60,000 nt of DNA from Lineus longissimus (GCF_910592395.1 NC_088316.1:560001-620000), one strand, 5' to 3'; shown: positions 1-11,202, numbered from the stretch's first letter. Program-made: numbers and translations. Notes: a model not told the origin generated them from the sequence alone.

Positions 1-1411
1 GTGATGAAGACTTGGCAAACGTCATGGCAACCATGGAGAGTCTCCTCCTCGACAGACAGGACAGCCAGGTTGAGCATGACATTGAAGAGCTCAACGACCT
101 GAAGGGCAGTGGGTCGGACTCGGGAAACGAAGCGGACAACGACCGAGATTCGGCAACAACGACCGGTGACAGCTCCATCATCAACACGATCGTCCCGGGG
201 CAGGAGGAATGGTGCAACTCTGGTAGGTTGTATTCTTAACCTTTTCATCGCTACGTCCAGAACTTGACTGGACTGGTAACCAAACAAACCCAGTTTAAAA
301 GAGCACCAGTGGAAGACGAGCGGTAGGATCAGGAGCAGGTTGCCTCTGTGACCATGCTGACTATGTTATAATTGCTGTCCACACAATACTGCACTCCTGA
401 CCAATTAGCACTAAAGTTACAACATGACACATTTGTGGCAAGAAGAATGCATGCTGCCTTTCTAAATGCATTACTGGTTCTACTTGTCCATATTTCATGT
501 TTGTTCCAGATGATGACGATGATGACAATAACAGCGACCGAGAGCGTGAGGAAGAGGACATGTTTTGCCGGCTGGAGGCAGCGCGTGCCAAGCTTGAGTC
601 CGAGTTGGGCTGTGATAGATTCTTAGATGTTTACAAGGCAGTACAGGTCAGTAAGAGGCTTCTTGTGCCTTTCTTGCGGGGCCAGCTCAAGAAAAGGTCA
701 TTTGAAGGAAAACTAAGCCAAAAAAGACTTGGCATGATACCCAGCTAATGCAACGTGGCATTATTGATGGACATAAGGAATGCCATGTAATCTGAACATA
801 TATGACTTGTGGACTGTGTGTCTATTGTGAACCAAATGATATCACTTCTCAACTGGTATTCATAGCCTGTATGTGTGACTCCCCAGTCTATATGCCACTC
901 ACTATGACTCTCAATAGGATACATTTTCTCATTGTGTCATCACCACCATTCGTAGAGTCATCTTGTAAAAGGTTCTATGTTTGTTCAGGCTGCCCATGAA
1001 GACGAGGATGAAACCATTGAAAATGGTGAGAAGATAGCGCTTAAGATTCTTGGTGACAAGGGTCATCTGTACAACAAGATCTTACAACTTGTCATGGCGG
1101 ACGGAGCTTACATTGAAGGTAGGTGGCCTGCGGTCTCGAGCTCAATCAAGTGACTCAGATCAGCCACTCATGCCAGACATATCAGTTTGGAAATGTCACA
1201 CTCTGACTCTGTTCCAACATCTCATTTCAAAAGTAAGGTTGCCTCCTTTTCTCCTGAAACTGAGATGGGTCATATCAAAGGATGTCCTGAAGAGCACCAT
1301 GAAATAAGTGTAATGTTGGCAGTAACGTTCTTGAAACTCTGCAGTTTTTGATATCACACGATCGTAATATTTGCTGAGTGTATCTTCTTTGTACTTTCAG
1401 ACAATGACTAA
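1..1411 (+). CDS. NEK1: NEK1 (NIMA-related kinase 1), last four coding exons, 5' partial
   Basis: Four exons (1-222, 510-646, 989-1118, 1401-1411) join in frame with GT/AG borders and encode the last 165 residues; the last exon holds only the end of a split codon, two codons and TAA. The final two large exons give an HEDEDE motif, then an [20 protein letters not shown] ending that matches the C-terminus of animal NEK1 almost residue for residue. Before it lies an acidic, Asp/Ser-rich linker ([10 protein letters not shown]) that starts exon 2. The kinase domain and coiled coils must lie upstream of the window. NEK1 is a Ser/Thr kinase of cilia and the DNA-damage response; its C-terminal region is reported to bind C21orf2/CFAP410, so this fragment probably holds that docking domain. 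Introns are 287, 342 and 282 bases. Identity rests on the C-terminal signature and is strong. Confidence -1.
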
Positions 1412-2567
1412 CCACTGATGACCAGTCGGGGCATTCATGATCGAGTTTCCAAGAAGAGAATATCATAGAAACAGCAGCCTGATCACTCAGAATTAACGTC
1501 CATTTATATTTTACTTAATTCCTTCCAGTTTGTTATCGTCCATGGAATTCAGAATCAGAAATCTTATCTGCCTTTGTTAGATTATCAAAAGCTTGATGTT
1601 TGTAGCTGATGTTCTACTTTGATGCTGATCGATCAACTGGGCCTGGTCTAGTCCTGCAGTATTTTGGACTTGCAGGTCAAGGGGGTAATATTGTTAGCTC
1701 TAGGGCCTACCAACTTCCTTGAAGGGCCTAATCAGAAGTCACAATTGCATGATATCACTGCCTTGCACTGACGTATAGCATTTTGCAATGTCAGTTACTA
1801 TATGTATAAACCCTTTATATTGAGGTCCTAATATCTTAGCAAAATGTACGACGGAGTGACTTGATAATTCACTGCTCTTCCCCCCAAAAGGTCATCAGCC
1901 TCAGTTTGAGTGACAGAATAACGTGCATTTCTATAGAGGAAACAAGTGGCAGTGAGTTGTCAGGCCTGTACAACTGTATCTTTGAGACATATCATTAACC
2001 GTCCATGTAACACACGCTTGTCTGTGATTATTTTTAGCATTATCACGTGCACTGAATGTTGAGTTTTATAGCTTGCAGAGATGACTGTCAGTGGATGATA
2101 GATCAAATGGGAAATATTCCAGTTGGATTTACATGTATGATTGTAGGGTTATCAGTTCCTACAAACTTGCTTTGGTATATGCATGTAGGTTGGGGAGGGG
2201 GGGGTCCGTTTTGCTTACAGGAAATAGGCCCGGGTTGGACAGGGTTCATGAATTTGTGTATGCTAGTACCCAAGTCGTGAATTTTGTGAACCAGCTGGGT
2301 TGCTTATAAAATGCTTTTGCTTATCCTACAATGCTGTGTTATTTCAGATGTGTAATTAGTAAAAGTTGCCAATGAGATTAATTAGAAGCCTCTTTGCTTT
2401 TGGTGTCTTGATTAAGCAACAGTTCCCATCGAGCCTGAGGAGGATCAACTGCACAACTGAATTGGTGACTTGTAAGATCTCACGAAGTGGCTCAACTAGT
2501 GAGATGACCGCTGATGAGTGGTTCCACCTAGAGTTATTCAAGCTGTATGTTTACAGTCAGAATAACA

Positions 2568-2691
2568 CATCCTCTCATAGCAAGCCTTCGTATTGTTCCT
2601 TGAAAACACTCATCAATCAAAGCCATGCTGTAATTGGCCTGATTTGGTGAGATACCTTGGCCATAATCCAAAGGCTTGCTATGGGAGGATG
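2568..2691. repeat. 124-bp foldback (MITE-like) in the NEK1 3' UTR
   Basis: The left arm 2568-2588 begins CATCCTCTCATAGCAAGC. The right arm 2671-2691, reverse-complemented, begins CATCCTCCCATAGCAAGC: 20 of 21 bases pair. Similarity continues more weakly for about 8 bases inward. The loop is about 80 bases. No clear target-site duplication is visible. If transcribed with NEK1 it would form a long stem. It is most likely a small inverted-repeat transposon remnant. Confidence -1.
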
Positions 2692-3592
2692 AAATGACAT
2701 GACTTTCCCAGAAAGGGTGGTCACCCAGAATCCATCCATTTCAATCAAAATGCTAAGAAGTCTGATGAAAACGTCCAAAGCAGTATTTTGTGCTACAGAC
2801 CCAGAACTTCCTTTGACTGTGATTTTTGTTACTGACTTACTTTTGTTGTTATTATTGTGTCTGGTCAAAGGGTGAGATGTCCCGGACCATTTCTAGCAGT
2901 CTTGGTTGACCAGACTGGACAAGTATTGAAAACTTGTAACTTATAGAAGATTGTCACTTGCACTATTGCACAATGAGCATGACTATTATTCACATAGCAC
3001 ATTTATCCCACTCCCCTAAAGGCATGTGATCCAAGGGGGTCAACTAAACAGTAGGTCTGGTATCTGGGAAACAATGCCTTTTAACTTGGTTGTGTAGTGC
3101 TTCTTGACTTGTTGGCCATCTCACCAGTCGCTTGCGTAGTGGCAGCCATAAGCTTCCTCCAACTGACTCTTCCCTGGGCTTGCCAAGCCACTTGATGTGG
3201 TTCCAGCAATCCTAGAAGTGACTGGGTGTATTTGAGGTAGGACACTCGCTGGCACCTGGGCACCTCCTGTAGCCGTTGTTGGCTGGTACTAGCAAAGCTT
3301 GCTTGTTCATCATCTGGCATAGTCGTAGTATGTGCACCAGAAAAGTCAGTTGGTGCAGGTGCACAGGTGCTAGAGATTGGGGGATCGACCCTTGATGTGT
3401 AATTGTGTCTGGGCAGCAGATAGGTACCTCCTTTCCGCTGTCATCGCAGGCTTGCCTTGGTGCACAGAGACACTGCCATCCCTTGGGAGAGGACAACGGC
3501 CAACAAGTTGAGAACTTGCTGTTTCATTCCATAGTGGCTAGTACTTATTCCAGTTGAGATTCTTTATGTGAGAGATCAGGTTATTTCATTGT

Positions 3593-3598
3593 AATAAA
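3593..3598 (+). promoter_or_regulatory. candidate polyadenylation signal for NEK1
   Basis: This is the first AATAAA downstream of the NEK1 stop on the plus strand, about 2.18 kb after it. A T-rich, TG-containing stretch follows within about 40 bases, as expected for a downstream element. Placement is inferred from motif order only. Confidence -1.
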
Positions 3599-4709
3599 AG
3601 AGTATGTGATAACGTTCCTTTCTTTAGTATTTACTTTGTAACCAGTTAGCAGAGTCGGATATCCTGGGAAATTGACGAGTTGGCCTGTCTGCACTGATCG
3701 TCATGCCTGCTGCTAAATGCTTAGTTCATGAAATCCGTTTGTGGAGTTGTAGACAGGTACCATAAAGCAAACTTGTTACCATAGGGAACAGACTTTGTGA
3801 TACCAGAGGCCACCTTGAATATCAAATTTCAAGGAAATGTCCAAAAAATTTGGCTTCTACTGGTCAGTTCAACTGTTCCATTGTTTTTCAAATTTTCTTT
3901 TATCAACTTCATTATTCTTCATCTCTTGACTGCTGGTACTTGAGTCGGCAGTATTTCAACAAGTTTTCGCCCTCCCCAGGGTGTTTACTTATCGAGCTTG
4001 CTTTAACTCCGGTAGCTGGTTATGGGTTTTACTCCTCCTCCAGCTGGTTATCGCTTTCACGGCTCGCCTGCGTGGTTCCAAACTTTGACGATTGGCGGCG
4101 TGTTCCAAACGTTGTCATCAATCTTGACTAGAGGCGCTGATGTCGTTCCTCACAATTTTTTTAATTTCAGCACTCGGGCGAGTTTGACGTTGTCATGTCT
4201 TCAAATAGGAAAAGACGAAATGCATCCCAATTTGGCGGGTATTGAAGCGAGAGGACTGTACCCGCAAATATACAACGAGCGGTAAAGGTTTGCCGTTTTG
4301 GGCATAAAATGGCTCTAAAACCGCCACCATTATTACATAACCCCCACCACCGAATGATGAAACAAAATTTATGTTACCAACTATGACAGTCATGTACGGG
4401 TACATTGTATATGAATATCGTGACAGTTATATGTTATGTATATAACAGTTATAAGTTCGCCGCGGCCATGTGATCCTCTGAATGATGTTGATCAGGCTCA
4501 CTTTGAAATTGACCTGTGGTGACAGCCCGCAGCTTTTTGCGAGGGACTCATTGTGAAGGATGAATAGTATCAGTGTTTGAATGTATCCAAATACACGCAT
4601 GCATAAATCATGCTCTATTGGGCTTGCTTGCAGCGTTTTTCGGGACTCTTCGGTCAGTGTAGAGCTGAATGACTTCGGCCTTGGCAGAACCACTGAAGAG
4701 GGTCATCAA
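3599..4709. other. intergenic region between NEK1 and the SLC18-like gene
   Basis: No exon, RNA gene or repeat can be supported here. Short frames on both strands have no recognisable family. It should contain the end of NEK1 transcription and, given the same-strand layout, the promoter of the downstream transporter gene. No TATA box or other core element stands out. Confidence -1.
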
Positions 4710-5295
4710 ATGATCAAGTTATTCTTTCAATACGAACTTTCGTAAGTATCTTGTACATATTTTCGATTGCCGTTTTTGAAAATCAGATATCCTCCAAACG
4801 ATTTGAGCGCATGAATCCGTTCTATTGCACAGCGAGGGTGCCATTTGTTCATGAATGCCTCGCAATAACAACCAAGTTGTCACTATAGACGAGGACTTTT
4901 CATTTGACCTTTTACAACGTCACAAGGAACCTTTTGCAAGGTCACACGGCATAAGTCGACCTTCAAAGTCCAGTGCGCGGTATCGTCAGTGATGTCGCTA
5001 GCTTCCTTGTTCTTGAAGGGGAAAAGGATTGAAGCTGTACTCCGGCGCAGTGATGGTTGTGTGGTGAGGCGCTCCTACACAATATGCTTGAATATTATCG
5101 TTGTTATGGAGAATGGATTGAAACGCGCTGGATCCCAGCCTCGCTTTGCCAGTTAGCAATTATACCCGCTTCCACATTTTCGGTTGCTCCCATGATTGGG
5201 CCGGCCGTCTTTGCGTGGAATTTGCTTGGTCCCTGATATCTGCCGAAAATTGCCTCATCACCGCTTGTCACTGATTTTGAATCTATTATTTTCAG
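4710..5295 (+). other. possible 5' leader exon end and intron of the SLC18-like gene
   Basis: A strong donor (C|GTAAGTA) lies at 4741/4742. A TTATTTTCAG acceptor ends at 5295, only three bases before the first ATG of the transporter frame. Together they would define a 554-base intron, making the exon ending at 4741 untranslated leader. The ATG at 4710 would then start a short upstream frame out of phase with the main one. The acceptor is the better half of the evidence; the donor pairing is a guess. Confidence -1.
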
Positions 5296-5310
5296 AATAT
5301 GCCCACCATG
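5296..5310 (+). promoter_or_regulatory. two candidate start codons for the SLC18-like gene
   Basis: The first ATG (5299) follows an AAT and has A at -3. The second, in frame at 5308, sits in CCCACCATGT, close to the animal optimum. Initiation at the second removes only three residues (MPT) and does not affect TM1. Confidence -1.
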
Positions 5311-7245
5311 TCTGTTTGTGACGACATGCAGAACTTCCGCTCCAACAAGGAGCTGGTGACGATTGTCTACTTCTTTGCATTATTTACGGAAGGAGTCTTA
5401 CTGTCCGTCTACACTCTGCTTGCTCCGGCTGTGGTGAGGTCCATGCAGTTTAAACCCTGTAACTGTTCAGAGGATGTCTCAAACTCGACGACAGTACACA
5501 AAGGCGATTTCATCATAGATGAAACACCCTACCTTCATTTCGATGAAGTTTCGAACCGGACTCTTTTAGCGAAGGAAGCGATTAACTCAAGTCACATTGC
5601 TGAGAAACCGACATATCTCTGTCCAAGATGGCTGACGAATTCTACTTCCTGTTGGACAGATTGGACGATAATGGGCCAAGTGGCAGAGCCCATCGATCTT
5701 CTAAACTCTGCAGGGCCTCTTAGTGAATTTCTCATGGGACCCATCGCGGGACTGCTGTGTTCGAAGTTTGGATACCATGCTGGTTTTATAATCGCGGCGG
5801 TTTTTCAGTGTGCCGGCGGAGTGCTGTTCCTGTTTGCGCCGGATGCTATAGTGCTGATTCTTGCGCGGTGCATGCAGGGTTTCGCCTCCATGATGTTGGA
5901 TGTGAGCGGATTGTTGATGGTGAATCTGGTCTTCTCCGGCGACGCCCGGATGGATGTGATCACCGGCTCGTATGGCATAACATATCAGGTTGCGTCTGTC
6001 GCGGCTTTCTGCTTCGGCGGAGTCGCATACCAGTTTGCCGGAGGAGAGGTCATCCTTGGGGCCGTATTCGCCCTTTCTGTCGTAGATGGCGTCTTCAGAA
6101 TGTTCATTGCCCCAAAGTATGGTGATATGCCGGAAGAACCAGTGACTTTGAATTACCGCACAAGTGGATACAGGAGAGATGCGTCTGTTGACAACCTGCG
6201 GGGTCCAGGATGTGGACAGGACAATCCAGCAGCCCCGGATCTTTTGTTGACGAAAGGACGCGATACGTTAGACTCAAAAGGTGGCGCCACATACTATGAA
6301 GACGACACCGAAGATTTTGAAGTCCCGATGCCACGTGACCTAACGAAACCTCACGAACTGAAACAGGATCTCGTAAAGTCTCGAAATCAAGAACGTGAGA
6401 AGCGAATATCTCGTAGAAGAAATGATTCGGGCACAAGATATGGTCAGAGACCAAGACTTTCCGAAGTGTCGTCAGAAAGTGACATGGATTCTGATTACGA
6501 AGGGCGGGAACATATTTGGTTGTCGCGAGGAACCTCCTATGGGACTGTCTACGAAAGCGACATAGAGCGAGACTCCGTCTGGCGCAGACGGCGTGTGGCA
6601 TCGACCTCCAATATCCAGCACTCAATGACCTTGCGGGAAAACTGGGACGTAGTGGGAGAAGGCGATGGATACTTTTGCCTCCTGACTGATATCTACATCA
6701 TGGAAGTCTTGTTGGTGAACTTAGTCCATTGGTTAGTAACATTCGCAGTTAATGCAACATTCACAAACTGGTCCATTTCAATCCTCAGGGCCAACCTCTG
6801 GGAGCTCGGTGTAGTGCTAGGTATCGCCGCACTCTCCCAGATTGTATGCACGCGACTTCTCGGGAGGATGTTCTCCTTTCCGCTGTCGTGGCGTTTCGTC
6901 CTCACGAGTGTCACAACCATGATGACAAGTCTCATCATAATGCCGCTATGTCCGAGCGTGTGGTTCACCCTTTTGCCGCTTGTGGGAATCAAGGGAGTTG
7001 GCTATGCGATCAGCATGGGTGTTTTCCCAAATCTGCTTGGGAGAATCATGGAGAAAAGGCACAAACCTCCCAACGCAAAGGGCTTCTCGCTTCTCTTCGC
7101 CTCAACAACCGTTGGCTGTACCTGCGGACCACTATTTGGTGGACTTCTCACTTACTTTACCTTCTTCCAGATCTATTGCATCCTGGCGAGCTTGTTGATT
7201 CCAGCCATGTTTTGTGCCTTGCACCTGAGCAGTTTGGTGTTTTAG
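5299..7245 (+). CDS. divergent SLC18-family (VMAT/VAChT-like) major facilitator transporter, single coding exon
   Basis: A 648-residue, 12-helix membrane protein. TM1 is about 19-46. A luminal loop of about 80 residues carries five N-glycosylation sequons (N55, N62, N86, N96, N114). TM2-TM6 span about 128-271, a polar cytoplasmic loop about 272-460, and TM7-TM12 about 464-645. SLC18 hallmarks include GPIAGLLCSKFGY after TM2, LILARCMQG in TM4 (R190 kept), LLTDIYI entering TM7 and the WELGV turn before TM8. Family members are H+ antiporters loading amines or acetylcholine into vesicles. By eye alignment the TM1 Asp is Glu31, the TM2 Lys is lost, the TM7 Glu is Asn485 and the TM10/TM11 Asps are absent, so substrate and coupling are unknown. 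The middle loop is about 190 residues, far longer than usual, charged, with KRIS371-type basophilic phosphosites. The protein ends at TM12 with no cytoplasmic tail. The ATG at 5308 (Met4, CCCACCATG) has the better Kozak context and may be the true start. Confidence -1.
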   Translation: MPTMSVCDDMQNFRSNKELVTIVYFFALFTEGVLLSVYTLLAPAVVRSMQFKPCNCSEDVSNSTTVHKGDFIIDETPYLHFDEVSNRTLLAKEAINSSHIAEKPTYLCPRWLTNSTSCWTDWTIMGQVAEPIDLLNSAGPLSEFLMGPIAGLLCSKFGYHAGFIIAAVFQCAGGVLFLFAPDAIVLILARCMQGFASMMLDVSGLLMVNLVFSGDARMDVITGSYGITYQVASVAAFCFGGVAYQFAGGEVILGAVFALSVVDGVFRMFIAPKYGDMPEEPVTLNYRTSGYRRDASVDNLRGPGCGQDNPAAPDLLLTKGRDTLDSKGGATYYEDDTEDFEVPMPRDLTKPHELKQDLVKSRNQEREKRISRRRNDSGTRYGQRPRLSEVSSESDMDSDYEGREHIWLSRGTSYGTVYESDIERDSVWRRRRVASTSNIQHSMTLRENWDVVGEGDGYFCLLTDIYIMEVLLVNLVHWLVTFAVNATFTNWSISILRANLWELGVVLGIAALSQIVCTRLLGRMFSFPLSWRFVLTSVTTMMTSLIIMPLCPSVWFTLLPLVGIKGVGYAISMGVFPNLLGRIMEKRHKPPNAKGFSLLFASTTVGCTCGPLFGGLLTYFTFFQIYCILASLLIPAMFCALHLSSLVF

Positions 7246-7371
7246 ATATTTTGTTTGACAAGTGCAATGCATTTGCTTCGTGTAACGAAAAACAGGAGAG
7301 TAAAAAGAGACTTTGATAAACAAAAAACAAAACAGTTCGGTCTATGGCCTATTACAGAGGTGGTTGTGTAG
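7246..7371 (+). other. open in-frame extension and A-rich tract after the transporter stop
   Basis: After the TAG at 7243-7245 the same frame stays open for 41 codons to a TAG at 7369-7371 and would encode a basic stretch (about KNRRVKRDFDKQKTK). A GATAAA (7315-7320) runs into an A-rich tract to about 7333. That tract could be a weak polyadenylation signal or an old poly(A) remnant. A tail of about 40 residues would resemble the cytoplasmic tail that vesicular transporters normally have. An open run of this length can also occur by chance. Confidence -1.
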
Positions 7372-10300
7372 CTTTAAGACCAATGGGTGCGAGATTTGGG
7401 TCTAATGTACATTAATTACTTCCAATTCTCGTTGCCAACGCCGCAGCAGACATCGACAATGCTTGTTGTTCATTGGACCATAAGTGCTACAGAAATCCCA
7501 TTCCAATTATCATGGCAAGAAAAACAAATGAGGAATACAGTTTATGTCATTTTTGCGGTATCTGTAGGCATAAAAACCATTTTGTGTAGGATCTGATGCA
7601 TCGTCTTCAGATAATTGTTGAGCGAATCGTGAAGCGGTTTTCCTGATAACAAAGCCCGACCTTCCATTGTCATTGGTTCTGGAAGCTTGTAGTTCAGGGG
7701 TTTTTAAGCCAAATGTGTCTTTGTCCTGGTGTTGGTATCTCCGTCTGATGGATATGCAAGCGATGGAGAGTGTTGTGACGATTGCCAATTATACTTTTCA
7801 AATAAGTCGTGTTTGTGTTACTGAACTGTCACCGTATTTACGCAATGCTAAAGACATATACATGAGTTCATCCTGAACCTCATAGTCTATACTCCCTTTA
7901 AACAAAGCCGGGGTATATCTTGTTAAGATGCCAAAATCTTGGTGGCCAAGATGTCATGAGTAACGCAGCATTTGATAGAGAAGTGAGAAGCCCGCGGTCC
8001 GCCATTGCAAGCTGCTCTAGAAAAAACCCCGTGGCCCTGTCGATCATGAACACCCAATTAAGGTGAGAAGGAAGAACTCTGACGCTTTTAACTTGCGCAT
8101 GTAACTCGCGTTCTAACATGGCAGTCATCTTCAAATCGAGAAAGAGCCAAAAAAAACTCTCATGTCCCTTGTTGCACTAGGTATCTTCTAAGTTCTAACA
8201 GCTCAATACCCGACGCGAGGATACAAAGCCTTGTCACAAACACGTGTATCGACCAGTGAGGATACCGTGCTCGACAAAGCAGGAGAAATCGGACAAACTT
8301 CTGCCGATTGATTCCAGTGTTCTGCCATTGTTGCGGCGTGCTGAACCGATGCGTGTGCCAATTGCAGATGTATCGACTGGGATGCGGAGGAATTTCAATT
8401 AGATCCTGAAAGCCTCGTGCAAAAACTTGTAAGTCTGTCTGTCAGTAACGAATTCAGATAGGTTAGAGAGCTGTTTTCTGTGGTGAGGAATACAGCGGGG
8501 AATTCAGTGAACTTGTCATTAAAAGCTGGCCCTTTTTTAACCCTTTAGTATATTCAGCGTATACCGCCATCTATATTCTCCACGTGGCATGATGGCTGCT
8601 CATTTGGCGCGGGCCGATCAGCACTCGTAGAAGTGAGAGGGACTTCGTCTTTCGGAAAGCTAAGAAATACGCTAGGAATAATCTAGTGTGGTGCAACACC
8701 ACTATCTTTTGGTAAATGTGATCTGGTCACATTCCCAAGTTCATCTAAGTACCTTTGGCCAGAACGACATGAAAAACAATTCACATCGCACAAAAAGGCG
8801 GACTACTTTTTTCTAATCGTAAACAACTATATGCGTTTTATGAAGTATTTAGTTTAGTATTCTGTCAATATGTCGTTCACCTCGCGTGTGATACTTTCCG
8901 AACTCCAAGATCAATGTCCTTCCATACTTTGTCCACCAAACCACCGTGAAAAGACAACTCAATCACTCCATTTATAAGCCATGATCTGATTCTTATCTGG
9001 GATAACCCTCGCAAATAAAGGCACCAATTATACGGACCAGAGCCCCTATCTTTAGTTCAGCAACAACCACAACAATTCTTATCCATCTCAAATCTCAGAC
9101 AAACCAACCAATCAAATCGCAGCTTTCTAGACCAATCAATTCAGTTAAAATATTCCGCGCTGGTTGCACGCGATCTTTTTGTCACTTGGTTTTATCCGTT
9201 GAAAGTATTAATCTGTGTATGAGGCTTTCGGGAAGCCAGTCGATCGCATTCTAGATGGTTTGTGTCCCAAAGCAGGTCTGTTCGCTGACGATATGACCAT
9301 AGACCAATCTCTGGGTTCCCTGGGGGGCGGGGTAAATGGCTATTGACGCGCAGTCAATCACGGCGGGCAGACTGAGACTCGGTGTTTCATGGCGGGCAAC
9401 GGACGCTGGAATATTTTCTGTACGCTACAGAAGACAACGCACGTGGTCTCCAGTGATGATAGCCTGAAATCAAACCCATATTCCGACACCATTTAGTTTC
9501 ACAAGTTATCAGCGGCCATTTTTTATTGGTGTATATCCCAGTCCAACGGGAACGTTCAGGTTCCGACAGAATGGTTTCAAGGTTTCATACCTCCTTGTTT
9601 TGACCTGTTGCTCCCAAAGTATTGTCACTGTACGAGAGATAGCTGGCAGTCTCCCTAGAACACCAACAAGATATTCACGTAAATGACTAGTAAGGTAACT
9701 TAAGGACAGTATTAGGCTATTGTTCCTCTGCGAATTAACCAAATAACCAGGACTATGAATGGTTACACCGACACAGTAGCTAGTGTTCCCTCCGGCTCAG
9801 CACCAACCGTAAATCGGACAAATTGCCTGTATGAGCAGTGATTAGTCCACGGAAAGGAGATAAATGGTTTTTATTCGCCGAAATTATTCTGGACGTATTC
9901 TTATAAGGTCATAATATAGATAGCTATTACTGGTTATTGGCCATTATTCTAATATTAGCATTTATACGGGAGAATTTTGACGGGTGGTTCGGGCGGATGT
10001 TAAACCGTTAGGGTCAACGTTTCATCGGTGGTAACATGCCCGTATTTCAGGCCAATTGCTTTGAAGCCTGCCTAGCTTGTCCCCGTTACGAAGTTTACAG
10101 GTTCTACGTCTGCAATGTTGTACACAAGAAAGCGGTTCCATCACTTAGAATACATCCACTGCGGACAAACCCGTCAAATCTGTTACCAAGTAAACCTTTA
10201 GAAAAAACGCCAACGGGTAGCGACAATACTCATCATATTGGTAAAATGACAGGCCTTATAGGAAAGCCTAACTCGTAGGCTTACTTGGGTATCGCAAGAA

Positions 10301-11202
10301 CTTCGTTACCAGGGCAACCAACTCGGGCTATTATTCAAAGTTTGCGCGCCTTTGTTAAAGATTCTGCAAGATGGTAGCGGTGAAAACGCTGACACCGACA
10401 TCAACAATATGTCTTTAGAACCCTAGCCTCGGGCTGTCTGTCATATGAAGTTCAGGATTTTCACTAAGTTTATAGAGAATTATAGGGAGAGAAAAGGACC
10501 AATAAGTAGGCATACGCGTTTCAGACTCTTTTGCCAGTCTTTGTAAGTATCTCGGCCCCAGGACAGATCTAGCAGGACGGACGAGATTACCAGGTCTAAA
10601 GTTGTTTCCTTTTTTAAAAACCGACGCTAAGGGGCAAGAAAATCAAGCACAATTGGACGTTTATGATCAAAATGCGGGCTCCAGGACATACGATATAAAA
10701 ATCATATTTTCAGGAAGAAATAAATAAAATGGTTGTCCCGTACACTTATTGCCTGTTTTGATTTAATCGCCATTCTGCACCGATAACCAGATGCAGACAC
10801 CGCCCTTGTTTCTCTCTTTCTGTGTCAGGCATGCGGCATTTCAATCATATTCTAACGTGAAGCAATTTACTCGGCTGCCGGAGTCCGCCAACTCGCGTCT
10901 GAACGCTGAAGCCACTACTCAATCAGTTTTATGCAGCAGACCAGGCGAATATCATATCGTCATGATCGCACCGCCTGAGCTTTAACCAATGGCTGCGTAA
11001 ATAAGCGATCGGAGCTACTTATTGACATAACGCCTTCAGTGCCACATGCAAGGAAACCAATACTTTCAAAGGAATATGAACAGATTCACGCACATGGCAA
11101 TTTCTAATTCGCTTTCCAGTTACTGATAAGCTTATCGCGTAGCCTTCTGGTCACTTTTCGACTTGGATAAACGGATGTATACTGTTGGCAAACAAAGTTA
11201 GG
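7372..11202. other. non-coding stretch, no gene recognised
   Basis: Frames here are short and show no family resemblance. A small perfect hairpin, GTGGTG-CAA-CACCAC, lies near 8684. AATAAA occurs at 9014-9019. A 40-codon open stretch at about 8346-8465 contains a GTAAGT donor at 8428 but is too short to call as an exon. Confidence -1.

Larger units (their letters stand above)
1412..3598 (+). other. probable NEK1 3' UTR
   Basis: No canonical AATAAA occurs between the NEK1 stop codon and 3593, so the simplest reading is a 3' UTR of about 2.2 kb. An earlier, non-canonical polyadenylation site cannot be excluded. The stretch has no recognisable coding exon. It contains a 124-bp foldback at 2568-2691 and a G-run at about 2191-2206. 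Minus-strand frames at 3081-3320 and 3212-3496 have no recognisable family and may be decayed repeat sequence. Confidence -1.

Noticed and set aside
3081-3496. Two overlapping minus-strand frames that read somewhat like a LINE C-terminus (WRKLMAATTQATGEMANK)
   Set aside because: No reverse-transcriptase or endonuclease motif, no simple-repeat tail and no terminal structure. The resemblance is too weak to annotate.
6104-6992. Minus-strand frames of 173 and 99 codons
   Set aside because: They lie entirely inside the transporter coding region on the opposite strand and have no family resemblance.
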